A stretch of DNA of 34,239 nucleotides. It comes from Ruminococcus sp. (GTDB taxonomy: Bacteria > Bacillota > Clostridia > Oscillospirales > Acutalibacteraceae). A program made the translations under genes and the position numbers. Every line of letters begins with the position of its first letter. Within the stretch, counting starts at the first letter, position 1. This document shows, one piece after another, positions 1-8,205 of this stretch. The stretch spans positions 1 to 34,239 of the forward strand of contig JALFTC010000013.1 in assembly GCA_022779485.1 (NCBI GenBank), read 5' to 3'. The notes beneath the pieces were generated by a model that was not told the origin of the DNA, made no database searches, and saw only the letters and a program-made list of their open reading frames with translations.

Positions 1-871
<871 letters not shown>

Positions 872-1110
872 TTTGTATATCAAGTCTTTTAAAGACTTAA
901 CACCATTCTTAAATCGTCAAGCTCATTTCGAATACTTGCGTGTTCGTTTTTTAGTGTTTTCTCACTTCATAACTTGAGTTCTTAACTCAAAGTCATCTTC
1001 GGGTTTCTTTAGTTCGTTGTTTAATTTTCAAGGTCCGTGTTCCTCTTAATTCTGCAATTTTCTCATTCAAGTTTTCACTTGATTTTCTGTCGCTTTCTCA
1101 AGCGGAACGT
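872..1110 (-). other. pre-16S leader region
   Basis: This is the transcribed spacer between the rRNA promoter and the mature 16S 5' end. It contains a palindrome at 882-898 just outside the rRNA end, a perfect 7-bp stem with a 3-base loop at 974-990, and a small hairpin at 1091-1104 close to the predicted transcript start. No protein gene is seen here. The hairpins are probably processing or antitermination structures, which is inferred only from position. Confidence 0.6.
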
Positions 1111-1115
1111 GTCTT

Positions 1116-1144
1116 ATTATACGACCCTTTCCCCAAAATGTCAA
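1116..1144 (-). promoter_or_regulatory. rRNA operon promoter (sigma-A consensus)
   Basis: On the minus strand a perfect -35 TTGACA (1139-1144) and a perfect -10 TATAAT (1116-1121) are separated by 17 bp. Long A and T tracts upstream (about 1150-1190) look like an UP element. The predicted start is near 1109, about 240 bases ahead of the mature 16S. Confidence 0.9.
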
Positions 1145-1272
1145 TACCTTTTTTCAACTTTTTTTAAAAAATTTTTTGTTTTTATTTTCACCACATTAAA
1201 TAGGATATTCTGACCTCTTAACTACTATATATAGAAGTCTGTGGATTTATAAAATATTGCTTTTTTCCCTTT

Positions 1273-1278
1273 TATAAT
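1273..1278 (+). promoter_or_regulatory. possible -10 box for the membrane protein gene
   Basis: A TATAAT lies 51 bases before the start codon of the gene at 1329. No good -35 is found at 16-18 bp, so this is only a candidate. Between here and the rRNA promoter (about 1145-1272) I see only AT-rich sequence. Confidence 0.35.
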
Positions 1279-1328
1279 GTAAAATAAATTTATCTTACCG
1301 TAACGGGTAAATTTTCAAGGAGGTTTTT

Positions 1329-2351
1329 ATGAAAAATCAAATTAATGTACAGCACATTAAAAATTATTTCAGCCAAAAGATTGTTTTAATTTTGGGTATA
1401 GTTTTGCTTATACCTGTAATTACATCTTTTGTTTCATCCATTCTTGCTGTAAACAGTTCAACAGATTTTATTAAGGATATTTACTCTATCCTTAATGCAT
1501 CAGGTAATTTGGGAAGCGAAGACGCTGAGGTCTTCCGAATTACGAGGAGCTTTGTCTCTTCCTATGGAATTACAATGACTGTACTTCAGTTTATTTTCTC
1601 TTTAGTTGTTCCATCTATGTGGTTGTTCATTTACTTCAGATCTAAAAATCCTGACCCTAACAAAACACCTTCAGGCGGACTTATGTTTTTCTTTGTAATA
1701 TACATAATCAGCATTGTGTCAGCATCCCTTATTATTTTGTATGCCATCTTCTGTGGTGTTTTAGGCTTTATTCTTGCCGCCGGTTCAAACGCTGTAACAG
1801 GCACTGATTATGAAGCAACTGTTGTGATGTCAGTTGTATTTATTGTTTTGTCTGTTGTTTTCATTCTTGTTGGTACATTCACATTAATCTTATCCATTTC
1901 GGGAATGAAGTTCTTTGGTGCTGCAAGGAAAAGTATGACCTCACCAAATATGATTGTTTCCGGCAAGGTATACGGTATTATGTTGGCAATTTACGCTGTA
2001 TTTGCAATACTTTCCGGATTGTCCATTACAATAATGGGATGTATTATTCCAAGCATAATTGACGGAATCGGTTTAGATGTTATGGGAGTATTTATCATTG
2101 ATTCTTTTGTTAGACGACTTGTTCTCCCAATAATACTAAGCGGTGTTGCAACAACTCTTTCTGCTATACCTTACATATTAGAATCAAAAATTGCCCTTGG
2201 CTACTGCCGTATGGCAAAAAGTGTACCGCCGACACCAAATCAGTACAATCCATACAACTCATACAATCCAAATAATCAATATAACCAAAACAATCCATAC
2301 AACCAAAACAATCAATATAATCCATACAATCAAGTTCCTCCACAGGGATAA
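1329..2351 (+). CDS. polytopic membrane protein with Asn/Tyr/Gln-rich tail
   Basis: I do not recognise this protein's function. It is 340 residues long, with about six hydrophobic segments (roughly residues 16-40, 85-105, 118-150, 165-192, 210-240 and 250-285). The last 45 residues are hydrophilic and repetitive, built from units such as NPYNQNNQYN. The start is set by AAGGAGG six bases before the ATG. It stands alone between the rRNA operon and a convergent lipoprotein gene and ends at a shared hairpin terminator. The body looks like the general multi-pass proteins with proline/asparagine/tyrosine-rich tails common in clostridia, where the tail is usually cytoplasmic. That placement is inferred. 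Confidence 0.8.
   Translation: MKNQINVQHIKNYFSQKIVLILGIVLLIPVITSFVSSILAVNSSTDFIKDIYSILNASGNLGSEDAEVFRITRSFVSSYGITMTVLQFIFSLVVPSMWLFIYFRSKNPDPNKTPSGGLMFFFVIYIISIVSASLIILYAIFCGVLGFILAAGSNAVTGTDYEATVVMSVVFIVLSVVFILVGTFTLILSISGMKFFGAARKSMTSPNMIVSGKVYGIMLAIYAVFAILSGLSITIMGCIIPSIIDGIGLDVMGVFIIDSFVRRLVLPIILSGVATTLSAIPYILESKIALGYCRMAKSVPPTPNQYNPYNSYNPNNQYNQNNPYNQNNQYNPYNQVPPQG
2241..2333 (+). repeat. 18-bp-period tandem repeat inside coding sequence
   Basis: Units related to AACCAAAACAATCCATAC recur in frame and encode the (N)PYN/NQYN repeat at the C terminus of the membrane protein. Because the period is a multiple of three, copy number can change without breaking the frame. Confidence 0.75.
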
Positions 2352-2355
2352 AATT

Positions 2356-2382
2356 AAGGAAACACTGAATAAATCACTTTAC
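2356..2382. repeat. partial copy of the palindromic element (left terminus)
   Basis: The 27 bases from AAGGAAACACTGAATAAATC onward match the left end of the full copies at 12161 and 16570 almost base for base. The following sequence (2383-2435) also resembles the right arm of those copies (ATACCAAC, then AAAAAATC, then CTGCACA) but is rearranged. This suggests an internally deleted copy that now overlaps the transcription terminator. Confidence 0.6.
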
Positions 2383-2404
2383 AATACCAACCGGCACAAA
2401 AAAT

Positions 2405-2435
2405 CCCTGCACAAGCGTTTACCGTCTGTGCAGGG
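2405..2435. terminator. bidirectional hairpin terminator
   Basis: A 9-bp stem (CCCTGCACA, 2405-2413, with TGTGCAGGG, 2427-2435) is followed by TATCTTTTT on the plus strand and by a T-run on the minus strand. It serves the convergent genes ending at 2351 (+) and 2450 (-). Confidence 0.8.
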
Positions 2436-2449
2436 TATCTTTTTGCCTA

Positions 2450-2983
2450 TTATTTTTCCTTGTAGCCTTTAAAATACTCGATAGCGTCATTCATCTTGGT
2501 TTGGTTTTTCTTCTCTGTGCTTGAATCCTGATAGATAAGAAGATACTTTTCGTCAGCGCTGAGGTAAGCCTTGATTTTGCTTTCACCCTCGCCAATGCTG
2601 ATTTCACCTGTGCTTTTAACATCGCTGATTGTCTTTTTGCCTGTTTCGTCAAGCTTTTTTGGGTCAAAGCGATACATTTCAAGGTTAACATCACTTTCGT
2701 TGTACTTAAAGGAATAACGAACGCCCTCGACTGCGCCTATAATTAGATAACCGCCGTATTCCCCCATTTTGCCGTCTGTACCCTCCTGTTTAACAGGGGA
2801 CATCTCTGTTTTTGTAACATCCTTTTTGGGGATAAAGCCCTTGTTCTTCATACCCTTTTCAAGCACTTCCAGTTGTGAAGAAAGCTTAACTTTCTTTTGG
2901 GTTGTTTGAGGTGCTACTCCGCAACCTGTTACAAAAACTGCCACCATAATTATTGAGGCAATCATAGCCAATATTTTTTTCAT
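2450..2983 (-). CDS. predicted lipoprotein
   Basis: The product is 177 residues. It starts MKKILAMIASII with a hydrophobic signal and a lipobox V-T-G-C at residues 18-21, so it should be lipid-anchored outside the membrane. The rest is charged and lysine-rich, with no catalytic motif I can name. The ATG at 2983 was chosen because it begins the signal peptide and has AGGTGA ahead of it; the open frame extends further upstream but would bury the signal. It is divergent from the TtcA-like gene, and the intergenic region carries a good promoter for it. No function is assigned. Confidence 0.8.
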   Translation of the reverse strand: MKKILAMIASIIMVAVFVTGCGVAPQTTQKKVKLSSQLEVLEKGMKNKGFIPKKDVTKTEMSPVKQEGTDGKMGEYGGYLIIGAVEGVRYSFKYNESDVNLEMYRFDPKKLDETGKKTISDVKSTGEISIGEGESKIKAYLSADEKYLLIYQDSSTEKKNQTKMNDAIEYFKGYKEK

Positions 2984-3013
2984 TTTATCACCTATTTTTT
3001 TCAAAGTGTTTTC

Positions 3014-3042
3014 ATTATACCCTATTTCTTTTTTATTTTCAA
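3014..3042 (-). promoter_or_regulatory. promoter of the lipoprotein gene
   Basis: On the minus strand, TTGAAA (3037-3042) and TATAAT (3014-3019) are 17 bp apart, and the predicted start is near 3007, 24 bases before the ATG. Confidence 0.75.
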
Positions 3043-3047
3043 TAGTA

Positions 3048-3053
3048 TATAAT
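3048..3053 (+). promoter_or_regulatory. -10 box directly abutting the TtcA-like start codon
   Basis: A TATAAT ends seven bases before the ATG at 3060, so the transcript would begin at or next to the start codon. The -35 region is T-rich and only weakly matching. No Shine-Dalgarno is present. Confidence 0.5.
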
Positions 3054-3059
3054 AATCTT

Positions 3060-3776
3060 ATGGACAAGATACTTGGAAAGGTGCGTGCCTGCACCGATAA
3101 ATACAATATGATAGAAGAAAATGACAAAATAGCCGTTGGTGTTTCAGGCGGTAAGGACAGTATGGTACTGCTATCCGCTTTGGCAAGGCTTAGGGACTTT
3201 TATCCCAAAAAATTTGAGGTCAAGGCAATTACAGTTGACCCTTATTTTCTAAATCAACAGGGAAATTACGGAGAAATCGAAAAGCTGTGCCAAAGACTTA
3301 ATGTTGAATACATCATCAAGGAAACCTCTTTGTACAAGGTGATTTTTGAAGAAAGGAAAGAAAACAACCCCTGTTCTCTCTGTGCAAGAATGAGGAGAGG
3401 GATAATCCACAACACCGCCAAGGAAAACGGTTGCAACAAGGTTGCCCTTGGTCACCACGGTGACGACGCTATCGAAACATTTTTGCTTAACCTCTTTGAC
3501 GGAGGAAAGGTGAGCTGTTTCAGCCCTGTCACATATCTGTCAAGGAAGGATATTACCCTGATAAGACCTATGCTCTACCTGTGGGAAAATGAAGTTACAA
3601 GCGCCCACATAAGGGATGGTCTGCCCATTGTAAAAAGCACCTGTCCCGCCGACGGAGTGACAGAAAGGCAAAACATAAAGAAATATATTACTTCTTTACA
3701 AAAGAAATACCCCGACATAAAGCAAAAGCTGTTTGGCGCAATGGAAAGAGGCAATATATCGGGGTTTCATTTGTAA
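3060..3776 (+). CDS. TtcA-like tRNA 2-thiocytidine synthetase family protein
   Basis: This 238-residue PP-loop ATPase is of the TtcA type. In E. coli, TtcA thiolates cytidine 32 of tRNA using an iron-sulfur cluster. The PP-loop SGGKDS is at residues 29-34, the CSLC pair gives C105 and C108, and a third cysteine in CPADG is C195. These three match the cluster ligands of TtcA. GHHGDD at 131-136 is also typical. It is shorter than E. coli TtcA because the long C-terminal tail is absent. The start at 3060 fits the family N terminus, but no ribosome binding site precedes it; an in-frame GTG at 3006 has none either. It is a single gene, convergent with rpsI. The family call is firm, but C32 as substrate is inferred. 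Confidence 0.85.
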   Translation: MDKILGKVRACTDKYNMIEENDKIAVGVSGGKDSMVLLSALARLRDFYPKKFEVKAITVDPYFLNQQGNYGEIEKLCQRLNVEYIIKETSLYKVIFEERKENNPCSLCARMRRGIIHNTAKENGCNKVALGHHGDDAIETFLLNLFDGGKVSCFSPVTYLSRKDITLIRPMLYLWENEVTSAHIRDGLPIVKSTCPADGVTERQNIKKYITSLQKKYPDIKQKLFGAMERGNISGFHL

Positions 3777-3826
3777 AAGACAAGCAACCTATTGCAACAA
3801 AACAATTAAATCACACAAAAACAAAA

Positions 3827-3849
3827 CCCCAAAGGACTGACCTTTGGGG
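3827..3849 (-). terminator. terminator of the rplM-rpsI operon
   Basis: A 9-bp stem (CCCCAAAGG / CCTTTGGGG) with a 5-base loop is followed on the minus strand by TTTTGTTTTTGTG. It lies 26 bases after the rpsI stop. Confidence 0.88.
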
Positions 3850-3875
3850 TGAATTTGTGTGGAAATAATTTGAAA

Positions 3876-4277
3876 TTATCTCTTTGAGAACTGTGGTGCA
3901 CGACGGGCTGCCTTTAAGCCGTACTTCTTTCTTTCCTTCATACGAGGGTCACGAGTTAAGAAGCCTGCTTTCTTAAGAGCCGGTCTGAGGTTTTCGCTGT
4001 CGTACTGGAGAAGTGCACGGGAAATGCCGTGACGGATAGCACCTGCCTGACCTGTAACGCCGCCGCCTGTTACACGGCAAACGATGTCAAACTTTTCTCC
4101 TGTTTCTGTAAGCTCAAGAGGCTGACGAACGATGAGCTTGAGTGTATCAAGACCGAAATACTCGTCAATATCTCTGTCGTTAATTGTAATCTTTCCGGTA
4201 CCCTGATATAGTCTAACACGGGCTACTGAGGATTTTCTTCTTCCTGTTCCATAGAAAAACGGTGTCTTATCGTACAT
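3876..4277 (-). CDS. rpsI: 30S ribosomal protein S9
   Basis: The product is 133 residues and full length for S9 (uS9). It shows the family N terminus [14 protein letters not shown] (residues 8-21), the middle [15 protein letters not shown] and the conserved basic C terminus ending FSKR, which reaches the ribosomal P site. Translation starts at an ATG preceded by AAGGAGG. It is the second gene of the universal rplM-rpsI pair, 17 bases after rplM, and ends at a strong terminator. Confidence 0.98.
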   Translation of the reverse strand: MYDKTPFFYGTGRRKSSVARVRLYQGTGKITINDRDIDEYFGLDTLKLIVRQPLELTETGEKFDIVCRVTGGGVTGQAGAIRHGISRALLQYDSENLRPALKKAGFLTRDPRMKERKKYGLKAARRAPQFSKR

Positions 4278-4294
4278 TATAGTAGCCTCCTTCC

Positions 4295-4723
4295 TTAAAT
4301 TTCATATGCTTCAGGAGCCTGAGCCATATGATTGTGCTCTGCTCCGGCAAAAAGTCTTAATCTTAAAATCTGGTTTCTGCCAAGTGTGTTGTTAGGGAGC
4401 ATACCCTTAACAGCAAGCTCAACAGCCTTTTCAGGACGAGTAGCCATGAGTGTGTCATAGCGTGTTTCCTTAAGATGTCCGATATAACCCGTGTGTCTGT
4501 ACCACTTCTTCTGTGTAAGCTTGTTACCTGTTAAAACAACATCCTTACAATTTACGATAATTACATGGTCGCCGCAGTCCACATGTGGTGTGAATGTTAC
4601 CTTGTGCTTACCTCTTAAAAGAGTAGCAGCCTCGGCAGCAACCTTACCAAGAGTTTTGCCCTTAGCATCAATTACATACCACTTGCGTTCAACTTCGCCC
4701 TTTTTAGCCATATAAGTTGACAT
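4295..4723 (-). CDS. rplM: 50S ribosomal protein L13
   Basis: The product is 142 residues, the normal length of L13 (uL13). Recognisable stretches are [15 protein letters not shown] near the N terminus, [15 protein letters not shown] in the middle and [10 protein letters not shown] followed by [11 protein letters not shown] near the end. AAGGAGG lies eight bases before the first ATG, which favours it over the ATG four codons later. It is the first gene of the rplM-rpsI operon and has its own promoter 43 bases upstream. The short untranslated leader leaves no room for an L13 leader RNA. Confidence 0.98.
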   Translation of the reverse strand: MSTYMAKKGEVERKWYVIDAKGKTLGKVAAEAATLLRGKHKVTFTPHVDCGDHVIIVNCKDVVLTGNKLTQKKWYRHTGYIGHLKETRYDTLMATRPEKAVELAVKGMLPNNTLGRNQILRLRLFAGAEHNHMAQAPEAYEI

Positions 4724-4765
4724 AAAATTGTCCTCCTTTTTCTTATTCCTTTAATCGCAAGGTTG

Positions 4766-4794
4766 ATTTTATCACCTTTGTCACAGGAAGTCAA
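4766..4794 (-). promoter_or_regulatory. promoter of rplM-rpsI
   Basis: On the minus strand, TTGACT (4789-4794) and TAAAAT (4766-4771) are separated by 17 bp. The predicted start near 4759 gives a leader of about 36 bases. Confidence 0.8.
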
Positions 4795-4918
4795 CACTTT
4801 TTTGAAATATTTTAATTTATCACAGCACAATCTCTTTAAATCTCCTGTTATCTCCTGTTTACTCATTCATACTCACTTGTCATTTTTAAAAATTAATACT
4901 ATAAATTACGCCTTTTTA

Positions 4919-4947
4919 TTGAAAATAAAGGTGTATCGTGTTATAAT
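4919..4947 (+). promoter_or_regulatory. promoter of the ROK kinase gene
   Basis: TTGAAA (4919-4924) and TATAAT (4942-4947) are 17 bp apart, and GAGGAGG follows before the ATG at 4976. Confidence 0.8.
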
Positions 4948-4975
4948 TTTTACATAAATAAGAGGAGGTTTCCCC

Positions 4976-5929
4976 ATGAGTAAATATAAAGTTGGTATTG
5001 ATTTAGGCGGTACAAACATTGTTGCCGGTGTTGTTGACAAGGATTACAATATTATTGCAAGAGCAGAGTGCAAAACTGCTATTCCCCGTCCTGAAAGCGA
5101 GGTTTGCGATTCTATGGCTGTCATTGTTAAGGAGGCAGTTAAAAAGGCAAAACTGAAGATGGACGATATTTCCCACATTGGCATTGGTGTTCCCGGTGCT
5201 GTTAACCCTGAAACAAAGGTAGTTGAAATTTCTCCTAACCTTTTGTTCCACAACTGGGAAGTGAGCAAAATGATGGAGGAGCGTCTTAACAAGCCTGTAA
5301 GCATTGAAAATGACGCAAATGCAGCCGCTTGGGGCGAATATCTTGCCGGTTCTGCAAAGGGCTGTAAAAACGCAGTTGCAATCACACTTGGCACAGGTGT
5401 TGGCGGTGGAATTATCATTGACGGAAAGCTGTACAGTGGCAGCAACTTTGCCGGTGCCGAGCTTGGTCATATGGTTATCGTTAAGGACGGCAAGGAATGT
5501 GGCTGTGGCAGAAAGGGATGCTGGGAGGCATACGCATCTGCAACTGCACTTATCAATATGACAAAGGAAGCTATCAAGAACGAAAAGGCAGAATTTTCTT
5601 ATATGCTGAATGCTGTTGAGGGCGACCTTAACAATGTTACAGGTAAAACTCCTTTTGACGCAATGTTTGCCGGTGACTCAACAGGTAAAGCTGTTGTTGA
5701 CGAATACATAGGCTACCTTGCAACAGGTATTGTAAATGTAATAAACATCTTCCAGCCTGACATCATCTGCATTGGCGGTGGCGTTTGCAGACAGGGTGAA
5801 AATCTCCTTGCACCTGTAAGAGCGATTGTCGAAAAGGAAAGAATTACAAAGCACAACGAAAAGCAAACTGTACTTTGCACCGCAACACTTGGCAATGACG
5901 CAGGTATTATCGGCGCTGCTATGCTTTGA
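4976..5929 (+). CDS. glcK: ROK-family glucokinase
   Basis: The product is 317 residues, the usual size for Gram-positive ROK glucokinases, which phosphorylate glucose with ATP in the cytoplasm. It shows the ATP-binding DLGGTN (9-14), the catalytic END motif (111-113), the second phosphate loop LGTGVGGG (138-145), ELGH (162-165) and the ROK zinc motif CGCGRKGCWE (175-184). GAGGAGG precedes the ATG. It is a single gene with its own promoter and a strong terminator. Glucose is the likely substrate, but related N-acetylmannosamine or fructose kinases share these motifs. Confidence 0.9.
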   Translation: MSKYKVGIDLGGTNIVAGVVDKDYNIIARAECKTAIPRPESEVCDSMAVIVKEAVKKAKLKMDDISHIGIGVPGAVNPETKVVEISPNLLFHNWEVSKMMEERLNKPVSIENDANAAAWGEYLAGSAKGCKNAVAITLGTGVGGGIIIDGKLYSGSNFAGAELGHMVIVKDGKECGCGRKGCWEAYASATALINMTKEAIKNEKAEFSYMLNAVEGDLNNVTGKTPFDAMFAGDSTGKAVVDEYIGYLATGIVNVINIFQPDIICIGGGVCRQGENLLAPVRAIVEKERITKHNEKQTVLCTATLGNDAGIIGAAML

Positions 5930-5984
5930 TTTTTTGTGATTTATATTTTGATTGATTTACTCTAATAATTCAATGTGAACTTTA

Positions 5985-6015
5985 CCCCACAGCTTGGCTA
6001 TGCTATTCTGTGGGG
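5985..6015 (+). terminator. terminator of the glucokinase gene
   Basis: An 8-bp stem (CCCCACAG / CTGTGGGG) is followed by TTTTCAGTTTATTTT. It lies 56 bases after the glcK stop. Confidence 0.85.
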
Positions 6016-6031
6016 TTTTCAGTTTATTTTA

Positions 6032-6060
6032 TTGATAATATTTTTTCATTATGTTATTAT
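6032..6060 (+). promoter_or_regulatory. promoter of the second lipoprotein gene
   Basis: TTGATA (6032-6037) and TATTAT (6055-6060) are 17 bp apart, with a TG just ahead of the -10. Confidence 0.7.
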
Positions 6061-6094
6061 TAGTATAAAAAGATTGAAAGATTGGAGGTATGTT

Positions 6095-6673
6095 ATGAAA
6101 ACAAAGAGAGTAACATCACTTATATTAACCGCTGTAATCCTTGCTTTTTCCCTGTTTTTTACCGGGTGCGAAACAGAGGAGAAAAAGGTGGACAACACCA
6201 ATCCAAGCACCCCTACAATCAAGGACAACCCCCTTTATGAGGGAATAAACAGTTGTATTGAAAATATAGTTAAGGCTGACAAAACCAATGATATGGAGTA
6301 CGAGCTGAAAAAATACCCGGAGTATTACATTGAGGGAGAGTTCGGCGGCGAAAAGGAATTTGAAAAAATAGTTAAGAGCAATTTCTACACCTGCGACACA
6401 GAATATGAAATCACCGAAATAACCGATGTAACAGAAGAACAGGCAGAGAAAGCAGAAAAGGAAATCAAGGATTATTACGACGCTGACATTGACATTCAAA
6501 AGGTGGCAAAGGTTGATGCATCCTACAAATACACCAACTACTCAAAAGAGGGCTACATTGACGACTCCACCCTTATGCCGTCAACAGAGTACTACATTCA
6601 GTTTGACAACACCTGGTACTACGGCTGGGGACTGGAACTAAACTCCGAAATTATTGAACAGGAATTAGAGTAA
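6095..6673 (+). CDS. predicted lipoprotein
   Basis: The product is 192 residues. It has a basic start (MKTKR), a hydrophobic stretch and a lipobox F-T-G-C at residues 22-25. The mature part is acidic, rich in Glu, Asp and Tyr, and I cannot place it in a family. The start at 6095 is set by TTGGAGG upstream and by the signal peptide; the upstream extension of the frame runs through the previous terminator and is not real. It stands alone, with its own promoter and a shared downstream terminator. A surface or binding role is possible but unsupported. Confidence 0.78.
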   Translation: MKTKRVTSLILTAVILAFSLFFTGCETEEKKVDNTNPSTPTIKDNPLYEGINSCIENIVKADKTNDMEYELKKYPEYYIEGEFGGEKEFEKIVKSNFYTCDTEYEITEITDVTEEQAEKAEKEIKDYYDADIDIQKVAKVDASYKYTNYSKEGYIDDSTLMPSTEYYIQFDNTWYYGWGLELNSEIIEQELE

Positions 6674-6705
6674 TACTGAACATTTATAAACCTTACAAAT
6701 TACAA

Positions 6706-6738
6706 AAGCCAAACAAACCGCTAAGGTCTGTTTGGCTT
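6706..6738. terminator. bidirectional hairpin terminator
   Basis: A 10-bp stem (AAGCCAAACA / TGTTTGGCTT) is followed by AATTTTTT on plus and by TTTTGTAATTTG on minus. It serves the lipoprotein gene (+) and the end of the sulfation operon (-). Confidence 0.88.
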
Positions 6739-6754
6739 AATTTTTTACTCTCTT

Positions 6755-8200
6755 TTACAGGAAAAATAGTAGACAAAGTGAGCAAATAATATTTAAAACT
6801 ATGAGATAAATGGGTTTTAGTTTTGCTTTTTTAACCAGTATAAAATCGACAACAATCAGCAAAAACAACATTCCAAGGACTATCCACAGAGGGATGTTAA
6901 GGCTTATTGATGTTTGCTTGCTTTGATTAATAAGCACAAGCATTACATTGCCCAGAAGCCCTGCAATGATAGGTCGAATGTAGTTGCTAAAGGTGCGGAA
7001 AACAGTTGATGTTGCAAATTCCTCGTACAGCAGATAGATAAACCCAAAAACTCCGCAGGAGGCTGCAACAGAGCAACCAACACCCGCAACGGCAAAGGCA
7101 ATTCCGCCCAAGCCATAGCCAACTGCCTGTGAGCCATAGACATAGCCAATGGCTGTAAGGGTTTTTGCAAGGATTGAGCCGGGCAAAATGTTTACCACAG
7201 ACACAATCTGACTGTAAAACACATCCTCGCTTAACCATCCGTCACCTACAAAAAGACCGTCGGCAATTACAAGATAAGCATCCCCACCGCCAAAGGACAT
7301 TACCGTTGAAAGTGTACCCTTTGCGGCAAAGAGCAAGGACTGAGGATTCAGCACCAGCGCCGGTACCAATGTTAAAAGCAAAAACAGCACCCAAATTTTC
7401 AGGTCGGACAAAATTTCCCGGATAGGAATATGCACCGAAAACAACTTGTTTATACTCCTAAAGCCACACAAAATTACCGTTGCCACCATAAGAACAGCCA
7501 CAACATATGAGAATACATCACTGTGGATGATTTCACTTTTTCCGTGGAGCAAAAGGTTTGCTCCTGATAAAATAGTTGCACCGATTTTCACCAAAAGGTG
7601 TTTTGATGACTTAATGCAGAATATGAGGAAAAAGGCTGTCAGTAATATGTGAAAGGTGGAAACCGAAAAAATCGGTGTGGCGTCTATACCTAATATCTTG
7701 TACAGATTGCTTTCGCAGGAAAGGAGAAAAACTCCTATTGCAACTGCACCGGCACGGTAGGAAAAGGTTTTACTGATTTTTTTGCAACGGAGAAAAACAT
7801 TCCTGATGTAATTCAGCAAAAGGTAGATGATAAATCCGGCAATACCCACCGTAAGGCACTTTATTATGTGACCTATTTGGTCTTGCAGACTTGCAAGTAT
7901 TGTCAGCAGTGATACTGTGAGAATAATGCCGGGTAAAGCCATCATAACTCCGCCCAGAACCATTCCCTTGTGACCAAAATTTCGTCTGCCAAGGGAGGAA
8001 GCAAGTTCAATAGGCAAAGCCCCCGGTGTGAGGGTTGCAACAATTACATCATTGTCAAAATTTTCTTTTGTGTCAAGCTTACCTTTACCGATAAATTCCT
8101 CTTCCATAACAGGGATTAGGGCACTTCCACCACCAAAGCCGATGCAACCTATTTTAAAGACTTTAAGAAGAAAGGTTGAAAGCTTCATATAGTTATCCAA
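6755..8200 (-). CDS. CHR-family (chromate/sulfate) ion transporter, two-domain
   Basis: This 481-residue membrane protein is of the chromate ion transporter (CHR) family. It has two homologous halves, each opening with the family signature: GFGGGSALIP near residue 21 in the first and SFGGGDAYL near residue 300 in the second. A conserved TPGA occurs in the first half and an LPGS in the second. About 12 hydrophobic segments are visible, with a long extra hydrophobic tail. It is the last gene of the cysD operon, five bases after the sulfotransferase gene. Chromate is a sulfate analogue, so in this setting sulfate import (or export) is the more likely job; that is inference. The frame opens at a TTG with AGGAG too close to it, and the ATG at 8188 is an equally good start. 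The downstream terminator is shared. Confidence 0.85.
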   Translation of the reverse strand: MDNYMKLSTFLLKVFKIGCIGFGGGSALIPVMEEEFIGKGKLDTKENFDNDVIVATLTPGALPIELASSLGRRNFGHKGMVLGGVMMALPGIILTVSLLTILASLQDQIGHIIKCLTVGIAGFIIYLLLNYIRNVFLRCKKISKTFSYRAGAVAIGVFLLSCESNLYKILGIDATPIFSVSTFHILLTAFFLIFCIKSSKHLLVKIGATILSGANLLLHGKSEIIHSDVFSYVVAVLMVATVILCGFRSINKLFSVHIPIREILSDLKIWVLFLLLTLVPALVLNPQSLLFAAKGTLSTVMSFGGGDAYLVIADGLFVGDGWLSEDVFYSQIVSVVNILPGSILAKTLTAIGYVYGSQAVGYGLGGIAFAVAGVGCSVAASCGVFGFIYLLYEEFATSTVFRTFSNYIRPIIAGLLGNVMLVLINQSKQTSISLNIPLWIVLGMLFLLIVVDFILVKKAKLKPIYLIVLNIICSLCLLFFL

Positions 8201-8205
8201 CTCTC

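Noticed and set aside
4724..4765. L13 leader RNA upstream of rplM
   Set aside because: The promoter leaves a leader of only about 36 bases, too short for that structure.
5975..6094. N-terminal extension of the second lipoprotein
   Set aside because: It would begin inside the glcK terminator and cross the promoter, and it would place 40 residues ahead of a clear signal peptide.
7413..7426. Second Noc-binding site
   Set aside because: Only the left half (ATTTCCCGG) matches; the right half differs. Another near-match at 16467-16480 agrees at only about 10 of 14 positions.
6755..8200. Chromate-resistance determinant
   Set aside because: The family name suggests it, but the operon context is sulfate activation and there is no chrB or reductase nearby.
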